Origin: Paucibacter sp. Y2R2-4
Lineage (GTDB): Bacteria > Pseudomonadota > Gammaproteobacteria > Burkholderiales > Burkholderiaceae_C
Length of the DNA: 64,000 nt
Assembly (NCBI RefSeq): GCF_025717535.1
Contig: NZ_JAJIRO010000005.1
Location: forward strand, 434,001-498,000
Reading direction: 5' to 3'
Made by a program: the position numbers and the translations under genes. The notes below the pieces were generated by a model, which worked only from the letters and a program-made list of their open reading frames with translations, searched no databases and was not told where the DNA came from. Positions 28,896-38,217 of the stretch are shown in pieces; the first letter of the stretch is position 1, and every line of letters begins with the position of its first letter.

Positions 28896-29587
28896 TGTCG
28901 GCCCGACTTGCGATCGGTGCTGCGGTGCTGGCTCTCGCCTTGCCGGCGCAAGCTGAGCTTTGGGGTTATGTCGACGCCCAAGGCATGGCGCACTTGGCCA
29001 CACGCCAGATTGATGGGGCCTACAACCTGGTGCTGGGTGCAGCGAATGCCTCCCAGGGCCGGGTGCCGGGCAAGCAAGACAGCAGCCAGCATTTGCTGAC
29101 CTGGCTGGAGATCGCCCCTGAGGTCAAGTCGGTGCAGCCCTATCTGCGCGAAGCCGCTGCGCAAACCGGCGTGGACATGGCCTTGCTGAAGGCGGTGATC
29201 ACCGTCGAGTCGGGCTACAAGCGCAACGCCGTGTCGCCGCGCGGTGCTCTTGGCCTGATGCAAATCACCCCCGTTGCGGCGGCCCGTTATGCCAGCTTGA
29301 CCGAGCGACTGCGCCCGGCCGAGCAGCGCTTGCTGGACCCGCGCATCAATGTCCTGACCGGCGCGCGCATGCTCGCCGATCTGATCAAACGATTTGGCCG
29401 CATCGACGCGGCCTTGGCGGCCTGGAACGCCGGTGAAAGCGCGGTGCGCCGCGCCGGCGGCGTGGTGCCGCCGATTGACGAAACCCAAGCCCATGTTCAT
29501 CTGGTGCTGGAGCTGTATTGGGCTTTGCTGCAACACGGCATGCCCGCTCAAGCCCAGCATCTGACGATTCACTCTGACAAACCATGA
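28895..29587 (+). CDS. lytic transglycosylase (SLT domain)
   Basis: The 230-residue exported enzyme cleaves peptidoglycan to anhydromuropeptides. A signal peptide (1-20, ending LPAQA) precedes a short DUF4124-like linker ([15 protein letters not shown]). The SLT domain (about 85-215) has the catalytic Glu105 in [20 protein letters not shown], followed by LMQI and [12 protein letters not shown]. It lies between the GNAT gene and parC, with overlapping stop and start on both sides (TGATG, ATGA). A cell-wall enzyme translated with topoisomerase IV may couple septum remodelling with chromosome separation, but that is inference from position alone. Confidence 0.9.
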   Translation: MSARLAIGAAVLALALPAQAELWGYVDAQGMAHLATRQIDGAYNLVLGAANASQGRVPGKQDSSQHLLTWLEIAPEVKSVQPYLREAAAQTGVDMALLKAVITVESGYKRNAVSPRGALGLMQITPVAAARYASLTERLRPAEQRLLDPRINVLTGARMLADLIKRFGRIDAALAAWNAGESAVRRAGGVVPPIDETQAHVHLVLELYWALLQHGMPAQAQHLTIHSDKP

Positions 29588-31914
29588 CTCAGCAGACCTC
29601 GATTTTTGACGCCCCGCCGCCCAGCGATGACCCCGATGCTTTGACCCTGGGTCACTACGCCGAGCGGGCCTATCTGGAGTACGCCCTCAGCGTGGTCAAG
29701 GGCCGCGCCTTGCCCGATGTCTGCGACGGCCAAAAGCCGGTGCAGCGCCGCATTCTGTATTCGATGGAGCGCATGGGCCTGGCTTTTACCGGCACGGCTG
29801 GCGCCAAGCCGGTCAAGGGTGCCCGCGTGGTCGGTGACGTCTTGGGCCGCTTTCACCCGCACGGCGACCAGTCGGTCTACGACGCCTTGGTGCGCATGGC
29901 GCAGGACTTCTCGCAGCGCTACCCGCTGATCGACGGCCAGGGTAATTTCGGTAGCCGCGATGGCGACGGCGCTGCGGCCATGCGTTACACCGAAGCGCGC
30001 TTGGCTCCGATTGCGCGCCTGCTGCTCGATGAAATCGACGAAGGCACGGTGGACTTTGCGCCCAACTACGACGGCTCCACCGAAGAGCCGCGCCAGCTGC
30101 CGGCGCGCCTGCCTTTTGTGCTCTTGAACGGCGCCAGCGGCATTGCCGTGGGCATGGCCACCGAGGTGCCCAGCCACAATCTGCGCGAAGTGGCGGCAGC
30201 CGCCGTGGCGCTGCTGAAGAACGAGAACCTCAGCGACGAAGACTTGTTCAGCTTGCTGCCCGGCCCGGACTATCCCGGCGGTGGTCAGCTGATCAGCTCG
30301 GCGGACGACATTCGCGCCGCCTACCAAAGCGGCCGCGGCAGCATGAAGCTGCGCGCGCGCTGGAAGATCGAAGACCTGGCCCGCGGTCAGTGGCAATTGA
30401 TCGTCACCGAATTGCCGCATGGCACCAGCAGCCAAAAGGTGCTGGAAGAGATCGAAGAGCTGTCCAATCCCAAGGTCAAGGCCGGCAAGAAGGCGCTCAG
30501 CCAAGAGCAGTTGCAGCTCAAGGCCAGCCTCTTGGCCGTCTTGGACGGCGTGCGCGATGAGTCCAGCAAGGACGCGCCGGTGCGCTTGGTCTTCGAGCCC
30601 AAGAGCCGCACGGTGGAGCAGCAAGACCTGATCACCACGCTCTTGGCACACACCAGCCTGGAGACCTCGGCCTCGATCAATATGACCATGATCGGCGCCG
30701 ACGGCCGGCCCACGCTGAAGAGCATGCGCCAGATCCTCAGCGAGTGGCTGGGCTATCGCCAGCAAACGGTGCAGCGCCGCACCCAGCATCGCCTGGCCAA
30801 GGTGCTGGACCGCATCCATGTGCTGGAAGGCCGGCAGCTGGTGCTGCTCAATATCGACGAAGTCATCCGCATCATCCGCAACAGCGATGAGCCCAAGGCG
30901 GCGCTGATCGAGCGCTTCAAGCTCAGCGATCGCCAGGCCGAGGACATTCTTGAAATCCGCCTGCGCCAATTGGCGCGGCTGGAAGCGATCAAGATTGAGC
31001 AGGAGTTGAAGACCCTGCGCGAGGAGCAAGCCAAGCTGGAAGACATTCTGGCCAACCCCGGCGTTTTGAAGCGCACCGTCATCAAGGAAATCGAGGCCGA
31101 CGCCAAGCAGTTTGGCGATGATCGCCGCACCTTGATTCAGGAAGAAAAGAAGGCGATTGCCGAGGTCCGTATCGTGGACGAGCCGGTGACCGTGGTGGTC
31201 AGCATCAAGGGCTGGGTGCGTGCGCTCAAGGGCCATGAGATCGACCCCGCGGCCCTGGCCTTCAAGAGTGGCGACCAACTCTATGGCACCTTCCCTTGCC
31301 GCAGCGTCGACCCTCTGATCGTCTTTGGCAACAACGGCCGGGTCTACTCGGTGCCGGTCTCGGTTTTGCCGGGCGGGCGTGGTGATGGCCAACCGATTAC
31401 CACTTTGATCGAGCTGGAAAGTGGCAGCCAGATTGCGCATTACTTCGCCGGTAGCGCCACGCAGCGCCTGGTCTTGGCCGGCACCGGCGGCTTTGGCTTG
31501 ATTGCCCAGGTGGGCGACTTGGTTGGCCGCCAAAAGGCCGGCAAAACCTTCCTGAGCCTGGAAGGGCAGGAGCAACCGCTGCCGCCGGCCACCGTGCCTG
31601 TGGGCGAGGTGGCGGGTGTGCAACTCGCTTGCTTGAGCCTGAACGGCCGCTTGCTGACCTATGCGCTGGATGAGTTGAAGCATCAGCCCAAGGGCGGCCG
31701 CGGCCTGACCTTGGTGGATCTGGAAGACAAGGACGCGCTGCTGAGCGTGGCGGCCTTCACCCAGAGCCTCTTGGTGGTGGGCACCGGGCGCGGCGCCAAG
31801 CCCAAGGAAGAAGTGCTCAAGGGTGTGGGTCTGGCCAGTTATGCCGGCAAGCGTGCGCGCAAGGGCAAGGCGGTGGAAGCCTTCCAAAAGGTCTTGCGAG
31901 TGCTGGCGCCTTGA
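29584..31914 (+). CDS. parC: DNA topoisomerase IV subunit A
   Basis: ParC is the DNA-cleaving subunit of topoisomerase IV. In 776 residues the winged-helix/tower region has the catalytic Tyr135 in [10 protein letters not shown] and the quinolone-determining segment [20 protein letters not shown] (89-107). At the positions that equal E. coli S80 and E84 it has Q96 and D100, which I take as the native state in this lineage. The C-terminal domain (about 510-770) is the beta-pinwheel with repeated [11 protein letters not shown]- and [10 protein letters not shown]-type blades. The start overlaps the transglycosylase stop by four bases; the stop overlaps the beta-lactamase start. Confidence 0.95.
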   Translation: MTQQTSIFDAPPPSDDPDALTLGHYAERAYLEYALSVVKGRALPDVCDGQKPVQRRILYSMERMGLAFTGTAGAKPVKGARVVGDVLGRFHPHGDQSVYDALVRMAQDFSQRYPLIDGQGNFGSRDGDGAAAMRYTEARLAPIARLLLDEIDEGTVDFAPNYDGSTEEPRQLPARLPFVLLNGASGIAVGMATEVPSHNLREVAAAAVALLKNENLSDEDLFSLLPGPDYPGGGQLISSADDIRAAYQSGRGSMKLRARWKIEDLARGQWQLIVTELPHGTSSQKVLEEIEELSNPKVKAGKKALSQEQLQLKASLLAVLDGVRDESSKDAPVRLVFEPKSRTVEQQDLITTLLAHTSLETSASINMTMIGADGRPTLKSMRQILSEWLGYRQQTVQRRTQHRLAKVLDRIHVLEGRQLVLLNIDEVIRIIRNSDEPKAALIERFKLSDRQAEDILEIRLRQLARLEAIKIEQELKTLREEQAKLEDILANPGVLKRTVIKEIEADAKQFGDDRRTLIQEEKKAIAEVRIVDEPVTVVVSIKGWVRALKGHEIDPAALAFKSGDQLYGTFPCRSVDPLIVFGNNGRVYSVPVSVLPGGRGDGQPITTLIELESGSQIAHYFAGSATQRLVLAGTGGFGLIAQVGDLVGRQKAGKTFLSLEGQEQPLPPATVPVGEVAGVQLACLSLNGRLLTYALDELKHQPKGGRGLTLVDLEDKDALLSVAAFTQSLLVVGTGRGAKPKEEVLKGVGLASYAGKRARKGKAVEAFQKVLRVLAP

Positions 31915-32822
31915 GCTCGGCTTTTGTGGGGCTGCGCCGGCGTTCGCTGCTGCAAACCGGCTTGGGGCTGAGCCTGCCGCTGGTTTTGACACAGCCCTCG
32001 TGGGCTGCGGAAACCTTGGCGGAGCAATGTCTGCGCCTGGAGCAGCAAAGCGGCGGGCAAGTCGGTGTGTTTGCCCTGCACACCGGCAGTCGGCGGCAGT
32101 TTGCCTACCGGGCCGAGCAGCGCTTTGCCATGTGTTCGACCTTCAAGCTGCTCTTGGCTGGGGCGGTGCTGGCGCGTATTGATGCGGGCCAGCTGCGCCA
32201 TGATCAGCGAGTGAGGTTTAGCCCGCGCGATCTGGTGCCGCATGCGCCGGTGACCGGCGCCCTGTTGGAATCAGGCACCTTGTCTGCCTCGCTGACGGTC
32301 TTGGAGCTGTGCGCCGCCATCCTGCTGGAGAGCGATAACCCGGCCGCCAACCTCTTGCTGCCGCTGGTGGGCGGCCCGCCGGGCTTGACGCGCTTCTTCC
32401 GCGAATTGGGCGATATGGAGACCCGGCTGGACCGCATCGAGCCCGCGCTCAATAGCAATCTGCCCGAGGACCCACGCGACACCAGCACGCCGGCGAGTTT
32501 TGTGGGCTTGATGGAGCGCTTGCTATGCAGCGACTTCCTCTCCGAGGCCTCGCGTCAGCAGCTTTTGGTCTGGATGAACGAGACCGAGACGGGCTTGGGG
32601 CGCTTGCGCGCCGGCGCGCCGCAAGACTGGCCGGCGGGGGACAAGACTGGCACCGGCGCGAACGGCGCCGTCAACGATGCGGCGATCTTTTTCCCGCCCA
32701 AGCAGGCGCCGATTCTGATGGTGGTTTTCATGCGCGGGTCCAGCCGGTCGGTGGCTGAGCTGAATGCGGCGCATGTCGAAGTGGCCAGCCGGGTGTTGGC
32801 GAGCTTAATCGCCGCGACTTAG
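31911..32822 (+). CDS. class A beta-lactamase, coupled to parC
   Basis: The 303-residue enzyme is a serine beta-lactamase with all class A motifs: S76-T-F-K79 in MCSTFKLLL (Ambler 70-73), S141-D-N143 (130-132), E177 in RIEPALNSN (166) and K245-T-G (234-236). Ambler 69 is Cys, 220 is Arg (R231), 237 is Thr and 238 is Gly. The leader [20 protein letters not shown] has a twin-arginine look, then a cut near SWA-AET. The frame has no ATG; TTG 31911 overlaps the parC stop (TTGA), and GTG 31926 is the alternative. No ampR-like regulator is adjacent. Penicillin or cephalosporin hydrolysis is expected; spectrum unknown. Confidence 0.88.
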   Translation: MSSAFVGLRRRSLLQTGLGLSLPLVLTQPSWAAETLAEQCLRLEQQSGGQVGVFALHTGSRRQFAYRAEQRFAMCSTFKLLLAGAVLARIDAGQLRHDQRVRFSPRDLVPHAPVTGALLESGTLSASLTVLELCAAILLESDNPAANLLLPLVGGPPGLTRFFRELGDMETRLDRIEPALNSNLPEDPRDTSTPASFVGLMERLLCSDFLSEASRQQLLVWMNETETGLGRLRAGAPQDWPAGDKTGTGANGAVNDAAIFFPPKQAPILMVVFMRGSSRSVAELNAAHVEVASRVLASLIAAT

Positions 32823-32864
32823 TGCAACAGATGCGATTGCGGTGAGTGAAACACCGCTCGCACT

Positions 32865-33338
32865 TCACTCAGTCGATAACGACCAGGTCGAGAACGGCCG
32901 CGCAGCCAGCTGTGAGTTGAAGTAACGCGCATCGTCGGTGACTTCTTGGCCCAGCCAGGACGGCGACTCGAAGGCCTGAGACTCCTCGCTCAACTCAATT
33001 TCGGCCACCACCAGGCCGGCATTGGCGCCGAGGAATTCATCCACTTCCCAGTTCATGCCGGCATGCGGCACGACGCGGCGGACCTTCTCAACGCAAGGGC
33101 CGTCGGCCAATTTCAGCAGTGCTTGCGCATCGCTGAGCGGAATGGCGTATTCAAACTCGGCCCGGGTGGCGCCGACACTGGCGCCCTTGATGGTCAGCCA
33201 GGCCGATTCTCCGGCGATGCGAACCCGCACCGTGCGGGCCGGATCGCGGCTCAAATAGCCTTGGTTCAGGTACTGGCCGCTGCCTTGCTTCCAAGCTTCG
33301 CCTTGCACCAAGAATTTGCGCTCGATCTCGACAGCCAT
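32865..33338 (-). CDS. CYTH-domain protein (triphosphatase/adenylyl cyclase-like)
   Basis: The 157-residue protein is a compact CYTH domain. The signature EIERKFLV (4-11) gives the alternating acidic residues that bind metal, and later strands carry RVRIAGESAWLTIKG, EFEYAIP, EVDEFLG and VAEIELSEE, each with the basic or acidic tunnel residues. Single-domain members of this type hydrolyse inorganic triphosphate or thiamine triphosphate; which applies here is unknown. I start at ATG 33338; the longer frame overlaps pyrD. The gene lies 17 bases after the pyrD stop on the same strand. Confidence 0.9.
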   Translation of the reverse strand: MAVEIERKFLVQGEAWKQGSGQYLNQGYLSRDPARTVRVRIAGESAWLTIKGASVGATRAEFEYAIPLSDAQALLKLADGPCVEKVRRVVPHAGMNWEVDEFLGANAGLVVAEIELSEESQAFESPSWLGQEVTDDARYFNSQLAARPFSTWSLSTE

Positions 33339-33355
33339 GCTCAGCCAGCCTTCAA

Positions 33356-34396
33356 TCAAGCGCGCGCCATCGCGGCCGCGCATTCGCTGACCAGGGCCGG
33401 GCCTTTGTAGATCAGGCCGGTGTAAACCTGCACCAGATCGGCGCCGGCTTGCAGCTTGGCGCGCGCATCGGCGCCGCTCATCACGCCGCCGACGCCGATG
33501 ATGGGGTAGTTGCTGCCGAGCGCGGCGCGCAGCAAGCGAATCACACGGTTGCTGGCTTCAAATACCGGCCGGCCCGAAAGACCGCCGGCCTCTTCGGCAT
33601 GCGGTAGGCCCTTGACGGCCTCGCGTGAGATGGTGGTGTTGGTGGCAATCACGCCGTCGATGCCGTTGGCTTTGAGCGTTTGGGCGATGACGCTGACTTG
33701 GTCTTCGTCCAGGTCGGGCGCAATCTTCACAAACATCGGCACGCGGCGTTTGGCGCCCGCTTCCAGCTTGAGCTTTTTCTCTTGCAAGGTGCTCAGCAAA
33801 GCGTCCAGCGCCTCATCGCTTTGCAGCGCGCGCAGATTTTTGGTGTTAGGGCTGGAGATATTGACGGTGATGTAGTCGGCATGCGGGAACACGCCCCCCA
33901 GGCCGATCAAATAGTCGTCGGCGGCGTTCTCGATCGGTGTGGCGGCGTTCTTGCCGATATTCAGGCCAACCAAGCCGCCGGCGGCGCGGAAGCTGTGGGC
34001 GCGCTGCACATTGGCCAAAAAGCTGGCCAGACCTTCGTTGTTGAAGCCCAGGCGATTGATCAAGGCATCGGCCTGCGGCAGGCGGAACATGCGCGGCTTG
34101 TCATTGCCCGGCTGACCCTTGGGCGTGACGGTGCCGACTTCGATGAAGCCAAAACCCATGGCGCCCAGGCCGTCGATGCAGCGGCCGTTTTTGTCCAGGC
34201 CGGCGGCCAGACCGATGCGGTTGGGGAACTTCAGCCCGGCCAATAGCAGCGGGTCTTGCACCCGGGTTTGCGACCACAGGCATTGCGCCGGTGTGTTTTG
34301 CAACTTGGCGATGGCGCCGAGTGTCAATTCATGGGCATGCTCGGGATCAAGGCCGAACAAGAAAGGGCGGGTGAGGGCGTAAGGGATCAGAGGCAT
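33356..34396 (-). CDS. pyrD: dihydroorotate dehydrogenase (quinone), class 2
   Basis: The enzyme oxidises dihydroorotate to orotate in pyrimidine synthesis and passes electrons to the respiratory quinone. The 346-residue length and N-terminal [20 protein letters not shown], which forms the membrane-side helices, place it in class 2. FMN and substrate motifs include [16 protein letters not shown], the [14 protein letters not shown] loop with the catalytic Ser, and the phosphate-binding [11 protein letters not shown]. It diverges from the DAHP synthase gene, with 99 bases between starts. Confidence 0.95.
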   Translation of the reverse strand: MPLIPYALTRPFLFGLDPEHAHELTLGAIAKLQNTPAQCLWSQTRVQDPLLLAGLKFPNRIGLAAGLDKNGRCIDGLGAMGFGFIEVGTVTPKGQPGNDKPRMFRLPQADALINRLGFNNEGLASFLANVQRAHSFRAAGGLVGLNIGKNAATPIENAADDYLIGLGGVFPHADYITVNISSPNTKNLRALQSDEALDALLSTLQEKKLKLEAGAKRRVPMFVKIAPDLDEDQVSVIAQTLKANGIDGVIATNTTISREAVKGLPHAEEAGGLSGRPVFEASNRVIRLLRAALGSNYPIIGVGGVMSGADARAKLQAGADLVQVYTGLIYKGPALVSECAAAMARA

Positions 34397-34495
34397 GGCG
34401 GAATTGTCGCATCGCCGGTGGCTGGGGTCTTCCGTGGCGCGGCAGCGACCCATGAGGGCTAGCGTTGATAATCGCGGCAACCCAGGAAAGCCGTG

Positions 34496-35620
34496 ATGAA
34501 AAACCTCGACAACCCCGCCCAAGACCGCGAAGTGGGCTCTCGTGATTCGACCCAGGACAGCACCCGCACCGACGACACCCGCATCGGCGCGGTGCGCCCG
34601 CTGATCTCTCCAGCGCTTTTGTTTGACGAGTTGCCCGCGCCCGACGCCTCGCTGGCCCTGGTCGAGCAAGCGCGCCGCGACATCAGCCGTGTGCTGCATG
34701 GCCAGGACGACCGCTTGCTGGTGGTGGTGGGCCCATGCTCCATTCACGACCATGACCAGGCCATGGACTACGCCCGGCTTTTGAAAGAGCTGCGCGATGA
34801 GCTGAGCCAAGACCTCTTGCTGGTGATGCGGGTCTATTTTGAGAAGCCGCGCACCACGGTTGGATGGAAGGGCTATATCAATGATCCGCGCCTGGACGGC
34901 AGCTTCCACATGAACGAAGGCCTGCGTTTGGCGCGCAAGCTGCTGCTGGATGTGACGGCCCTGGGCCTGCCGGCAGGCACCGAGTTCTTGGACCTGCTCT
35001 CGCCGCAGTACATCAGCGACTTGATCGCCTGGGGTGCGATTGGCGCCCGCACCACCGAGAGCCAAAGCCACCGGCAGCTGGCCTCGGGTTTGAGTTGCCC
35101 GGTCGGCTTCAAGAACGGTACCGACGGCGGCATCAAGGTGGCCAGCGATGCGGTCTTGGCGGCCAAGGCCAGCCATGCCTTCATGGGCATGACCAAGATG
35201 GGCGCCGCAGCGATCTTTGAAACTCGCGGCAATGACGACTGCCACATCATCTTGCGCGGCGGCAAGACGCCCAATTACGACGCGGCTTCGGTGGCCGCCG
35301 CCTGCGAGGCCATGGCAGCGGCCGGCTTGCGCGAGCAGGTGATGGTGGACTTCTCTCATGCCAATTCAAGCAAGAAGTTCGAGCGCCAAATCGATGTGGG
35401 CCGCGATGTGGCGGCGCAAATCGCCGGCGGCGATGCGCGCATTACTGGGGTGATGATCGAGTCGCATCTGCAGCCGGGTCGTCAGGACTTGGCCGAAGGT
35501 AAGAACAAGGCCGATCTCTTGCCCGGCGTGTCCATCACCGACGCTTGCCTGGGTTGGAGCCAGACCGAGCCCTTGCTGCGCGAATTGGCCGCCGCTGTGC
35601 GTGCTCGCCGCAAGGCCTGA
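34496..35620 (+). CDS. aroG: 3-deoxy-7-phosphoheptulonate synthase, class I
   Basis: DAHP synthase joins phosphoenolpyruvate and erythrose 4-phosphate, the first step of aromatic amino acid synthesis. The 374-residue protein has [17 protein letters not shown] (73-89), [41 protein letters not shown], and the metal-site [13 protein letters not shown] and [11 protein letters not shown] Ser/Thr/Asp-rich, probably disordered start (1-35) is longer than in E. coli AroG. Which aromatic amino acid inhibits it cannot be read with confidence; I use aroG as the generic class I symbol. AGGAAAG lies before ATG 34496. Confidence 0.92.
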   Translation: MKNLDNPAQDREVGSRDSTQDSTRTDDTRIGAVRPLISPALLFDELPAPDASLALVEQARRDISRVLHGQDDRLLVVVGPCSIHDHDQAMDYARLLKELRDELSQDLLLVMRVYFEKPRTTVGWKGYINDPRLDGSFHMNEGLRLARKLLLDVTALGLPAGTEFLDLLSPQYISDLIAWGAIGARTTESQSHRQLASGLSCPVGFKNGTDGGIKVASDAVLAAKASHAFMGMTKMGAAAIFETRGNDDCHIILRGGKTPNYDAASVAAACEAMAAAGLREQVMVDFSHANSSKKFERQIDVGRDVAAQIAGGDARITGVMIESHLQPGRQDLAEGKNKADLLPGVSITDACLGWSQTEPLLRELAAAVRARRKA

Positions 35621-35754
35621 TCGATTGCACTTGGGGCAGGCCTTTCGAGCCTGCCTGCCCCGGTCTTTCATGCGCGCCCACCATTGGCGCCGCAGTCTGG
35701 CAGTTGGCGCTGCCTGCGCCCCGCTTGTCGCATCGCGCTGTTTTGCGCGCTTGC

Positions 35755-35799
35755 AGGTCCCTAGAGTTCAGTCATCTCAACACTGAAGCCAAGGGACCT
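35755..35799 (+). promoter_or_regulatory. nested hairpin masking the ribosome binding site of the DUF2141 gene
   Basis: AGGTCCCT (35755-35762) pairs perfectly with AGGGACCT (35792-35799). Inside it, TTCAGT (35767-35772) pairs perfectly with ACTGAA (35782-35787) around a nine-base loop; the two stems are separated by a symmetric 4x4 internal loop. The right outer arm contains the Shine-Dalgarno AAGGGA (35791-35796) seven bases before ATG 35804. As RNA it would hide the ribosome binding site, as in an RNA thermometer or translational repressor site; as DNA it could be a long dyad operator. Confidence 0.6.
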
Positions 35800-35803
35800 C
35801 GCG

Positions 35804-36295
35804 ATGAAAGCAAACACCAAGACCGCGTCTGCAAGCCGAGCAGGCAAGCCCGGCCCGATGAAGCAAAGCCTCTTGAGCGCCGGCTTTGGCACGCTGGCGA
35901 TGGCTTTGTGTGCCGCCGCCGGTTCGGCCCAGGCCATGGACCTGGAACTGGAGGTCAGCGGCCTGACGCAAAGCGAAGGCCGGGTAATGGTGGCCGTGTA
36001 TACCGACGCCAACAACTGGTTGAAGAAGCCGCTGACGGGCAATAGCGTCGAGGCCAGCACCCAGAAAGACGGCCGGGTGCTGATCAAGCTGCTGGATCTG
36101 CCGGAGGGGCTTTTGGCTCTGAGCATCTTTCATGATGTGAACGGCAACGGCAAGCTGGACAGCAATGCCATGGGCATGCCCAAAGAACCCTATGGCTTTT
36201 CAAACAATGCGGCCGGCAGTTTTGGCCCGCCCAAGTTCGAAAAAGCGCAGTTCGAGGCCAAGCCCGGCGCTCGAGTTTCAGTCCAGTTGAACTGA
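35804..36295 (+). CDS. exported DUF2141 protein
   Basis: The 163-residue protein is exported: a basic start, a hydrophobic segment (about 22-38) and a probable cut after GSAQA. The mature DUF2141 domain shows EVSGLTQSEGRVMVAVYTD, LAL-S-IFHDVNGNGKLDSN with an Asp/Asn-rich, EF-hand-like loop, and the family end GMPKEPYGFSNNAAGSFGPP. DUF2141 proteins are periplasmic, of unknown function; calcium binding by the DVNGNGKLD loop is plausible. ATG 35804 is used; ATG 35858 would shorten the leader. The carotenoid oxygenase begins 13 bases after the stop, so the two form an operon, and the start lies behind the masking hairpin. Confidence 0.85.
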   Translation: MKANTKTASASRAGKPGPMKQSLLSAGFGTLAMALCAAAGSAQAMDLELEVSGLTQSEGRVMVAVYTDANNWLKKPLTGNSVEASTQKDGRVLIKLLDLPEGLLALSIFHDVNGNGKLDSNAMGMPKEPYGFSNNAAGSFGPPKFEKAQFEAKPGARVSVQLN

Positions 36296-36308
36296 GCAGG
36301 GGCGGACC

Positions 36309-37862
36309 ATGATGCAAAGACGTGATCTGCTCAAAGCCGGATTCTCTGGGCTCGCCGGGCTGGGCAGCCTGAGTCTGATTCAAGAAGCGCTGGCCCTCGG
36401 CGTGGCTTCGCCAAGCTTCAAGACCCTGGCGCCGGAGTTGGCGCCCTTGCAGGGCTTCACTGGCAATGAAGTCTTCGATGCCCGCGACTTGCGCATCGAA
36501 GGTCGCCTGCCACAGGGCTTGAAAGGGGTCTATTACCGGAATGGCCCGGGCGTGATGAGCCGCGGCCAAGAGCGCTACAAGCATTGGTTTGACGGCGACG
36601 GTTTGGTGCAGGCTTGGACTTTTGGTGAAGGGCGCGTGCATCACAAGGCCCGCTTTGTGCAGACCAAGAAGCTGCGCCTTGAAACAGCGGCCGGTCGTTT
36701 CATGGTGCCGGGCTTTGGCACCAGCTTTGCCGACCAAGACGCGCGCGCCGCCGTGCGCAGCGCTGATGATGTGAACACCGCCAATACCAGCGTGATGCTC
36801 AATCAAGGCCGCTTGTATGCGCTGTGGGAGGGCGGCAGCGCCTATGAGTTGGACCCGCTCAGCCTGACCACCAAGGGGCCTCGGACGTGGTCGGCGGACA
36901 TGGCCGGCATGCCTTTTTCGGCCCACCCCAAGGTGGAAGCCGATGGCACGGTCTGGAACTTTGGCAGCCAGGCCGGGCACATGGCGATCTACCAAATCTC
37001 TTCCCAGGGCCAGCTACGCAACAGCCGGGTTTTCAAGATGCCGGTGGACTCGGCCATGGTGCATGACTTTGCCGTGTCACAGCGCTTCTTGGTCTTTTTG
37101 CTTGCGCCCTTGACCCTGGACATGGAGGCGGTTCGTGCGGGCTCCAGCATGCTCGACGCCATGCGCTGGCAGGCACGTGAGGCCTGCACCGTGCTGGTGG
37201 TTGATAAATCAGATTTGGACCGACGCTGGGTTCTTGAGATGCCGGCCGCCATGGTTTTTCACTTTGGCAACGCCTGGGATGATGGTTCGCAGATCCATCT
37301 GGACTATGTGGAGGCCCAGGCTTTCCCCCTGATCAATGAGGCCCTGGGTGACATCATGAAAGGCACGCGGCCCAAGGACAAAGTGTCCAGTCCGCGCTTT
37401 TTGCGCATTACTTTGGGTGCCGGAGCACTTGGATCGGGGCAAGGCTCGGGCGTCAATGCCGGTCGCATCGAGCTGAGCTCACGTGATGAGTCGGTGGAGT
37501 TTCCAGTGGTGGACCCGCGTGTGGTGGCCCAGCGCTACCGGCATGTCTACTACCCGACTGCCATCGACAACGGAGAGCGCTGGGGCTTCAACGGCTTGAT
37601 GCACCTGGACATCGAGACCGGCCGCCGCGAGCGCTTTTCTTTTGGTGATGAGGTGGTGCTGGAAGAGCATGTGTTGGTGCCCAAACCGGGCAGCAGCCAG
37701 GAGGGCGAGGGCTGGCTTTTGGGCCTGGGCTATGACCTCCAAGCCAAGCGCTCCTTTGCCTCGGTGTTTGATGCCCAGGCGCTCAGCGCCGGTCCCTTGG
37801 CGCGGGTGTGGCTGCCTTACTGGGTGACCTACGGCTTTCACGGCAAGTTCTATCCCAGCTGA
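36309..37862 (+). CDS. carotenoid oxygenase (RPE65 family) with Tat-type leader
   Basis: The 517-residue protein is a non-haem iron dioxygenase that cleaves double bonds of carotenoids or related stilbenes. The four iron-ligand His are all present: H206 (SAHPK), H252 (MVHDFA), H318 (VFHFGNAWDD) and H511 (YGFHGKFYPS). The start QRRDLLKAGFSG with a following hydrophobic stretch is a twin-arginine export signal, so the enzyme should fold in the cytoplasm with its iron and work in the periplasm. Carotenoid or apocarotenoid cleavage is the best guess. It is co-transcribed with the DUF2141 gene; no carotenoid synthesis genes are in the window. Confidence 0.9.
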   Translation: MMQRRDLLKAGFSGLAGLGSLSLIQEALALGVASPSFKTLAPELAPLQGFTGNEVFDARDLRIEGRLPQGLKGVYYRNGPGVMSRGQERYKHWFDGDGLVQAWTFGEGRVHHKARFVQTKKLRLETAAGRFMVPGFGTSFADQDARAAVRSADDVNTANTSVMLNQGRLYALWEGGSAYELDPLSLTTKGPRTWSADMAGMPFSAHPKVEADGTVWNFGSQAGHMAIYQISSQGQLRNSRVFKMPVDSAMVHDFAVSQRFLVFLLAPLTLDMEAVRAGSSMLDAMRWQAREACTVLVVDKSDLDRRWVLEMPAAMVFHFGNAWDDGSQIHLDYVEAQAFPLINEALGDIMKGTRPKDKVSSPRFLRITLGAGALGSGQGSGVNAGRIELSSRDESVEFPVVDPRVVAQRYRHVYYPTAIDNGERWGFNGLMHLDIETGRRERFSFGDEVVLEEHVLVPKPGSSQEGEGWLLGLGYDLQAKRSFASVFDAQALSAGPLARVWLPYWVTYGFHGKFYPS

Positions 37863-37889
37863 GCCTTGCGCGCGGCCACGGCGGCGCGC

Positions 37890-38168
37890 TCAGAGTTTTT
37901 GCAAATCCAGGCTGGCGACTTGTTCGCCGGCTTGGGGCCAGCGATGCCGCGCTGACTCGGCTTCTTGCTCCTGTGCCGCAGCCAGTTCAGTCGAGGCCGC
38001 AGGCTCGAAACTGCCGGTGCCCAAGCCCAGCAGGGTGATCAGGGCCAAGCCGGCAATCCAGGCTTGGGGATCGCGGCTCCAATGAAGCAGCTTGGGCAGC
38101 AGATTGGGCAATAGCGCGGGCTGTGGCTTGGCTTGGGGCATCACTTTCCTTGGCTTCGTCGGCATCAT
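37890..38168 (-). CDS. 92-residue single-pass membrane protein under two LexA boxes
   Basis: I do not recognise a family. The 92 residues have a basic, Pro-rich cytoplasmic start (1-35, with KPRK and RDP), one membrane helix at about 36-53 (AWIAGLALITLLGLGTG) and an acidic, Glu/Gln-rich tail outside. AAGGAG (38182-38177) stands eight bases before ATG 38168, a strong ribosome site; a GTG at 38177 would leave no room for it. The promoter region holds two abutting LexA boxes (38218-38249) containing a -35 (TTTGCA) and a -10 (TATACA) 16 bases apart, directed at this gene. Size, topology and control match SOS-induced division inhibitors such as SidA or YneA, without sequence similarity. It converges on the carotenoid oxygenase. 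Confidence 0.72.
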   Translation of the reverse strand: MMPTKPRKVMPQAKPQPALLPNLLPKLLHWSRDPQAWIAGLALITLLGLGTGSFEPAASTELAAAQEQEAESARHRWPQAGEQVASLDLQKL

Positions 38169-38217
38169 CGTCAGCACTCCTTGAGGCTTGCGCGCTCATC
38201 GCGTTGGGATGCGAGAA

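Noticed and set aside
29569-31992. 807-codon frame antisense to parC
   Set aside because: It mirrors parC exactly and has the biased composition of an antisense frame; parC motifs are complete.
32839-32857. GCGGTG-N7-CACCGC hairpin between the beta-lactamase and CYTH genes
   Set aside because: Six base pairs only and no T-run on either side; not convincing as a terminator.
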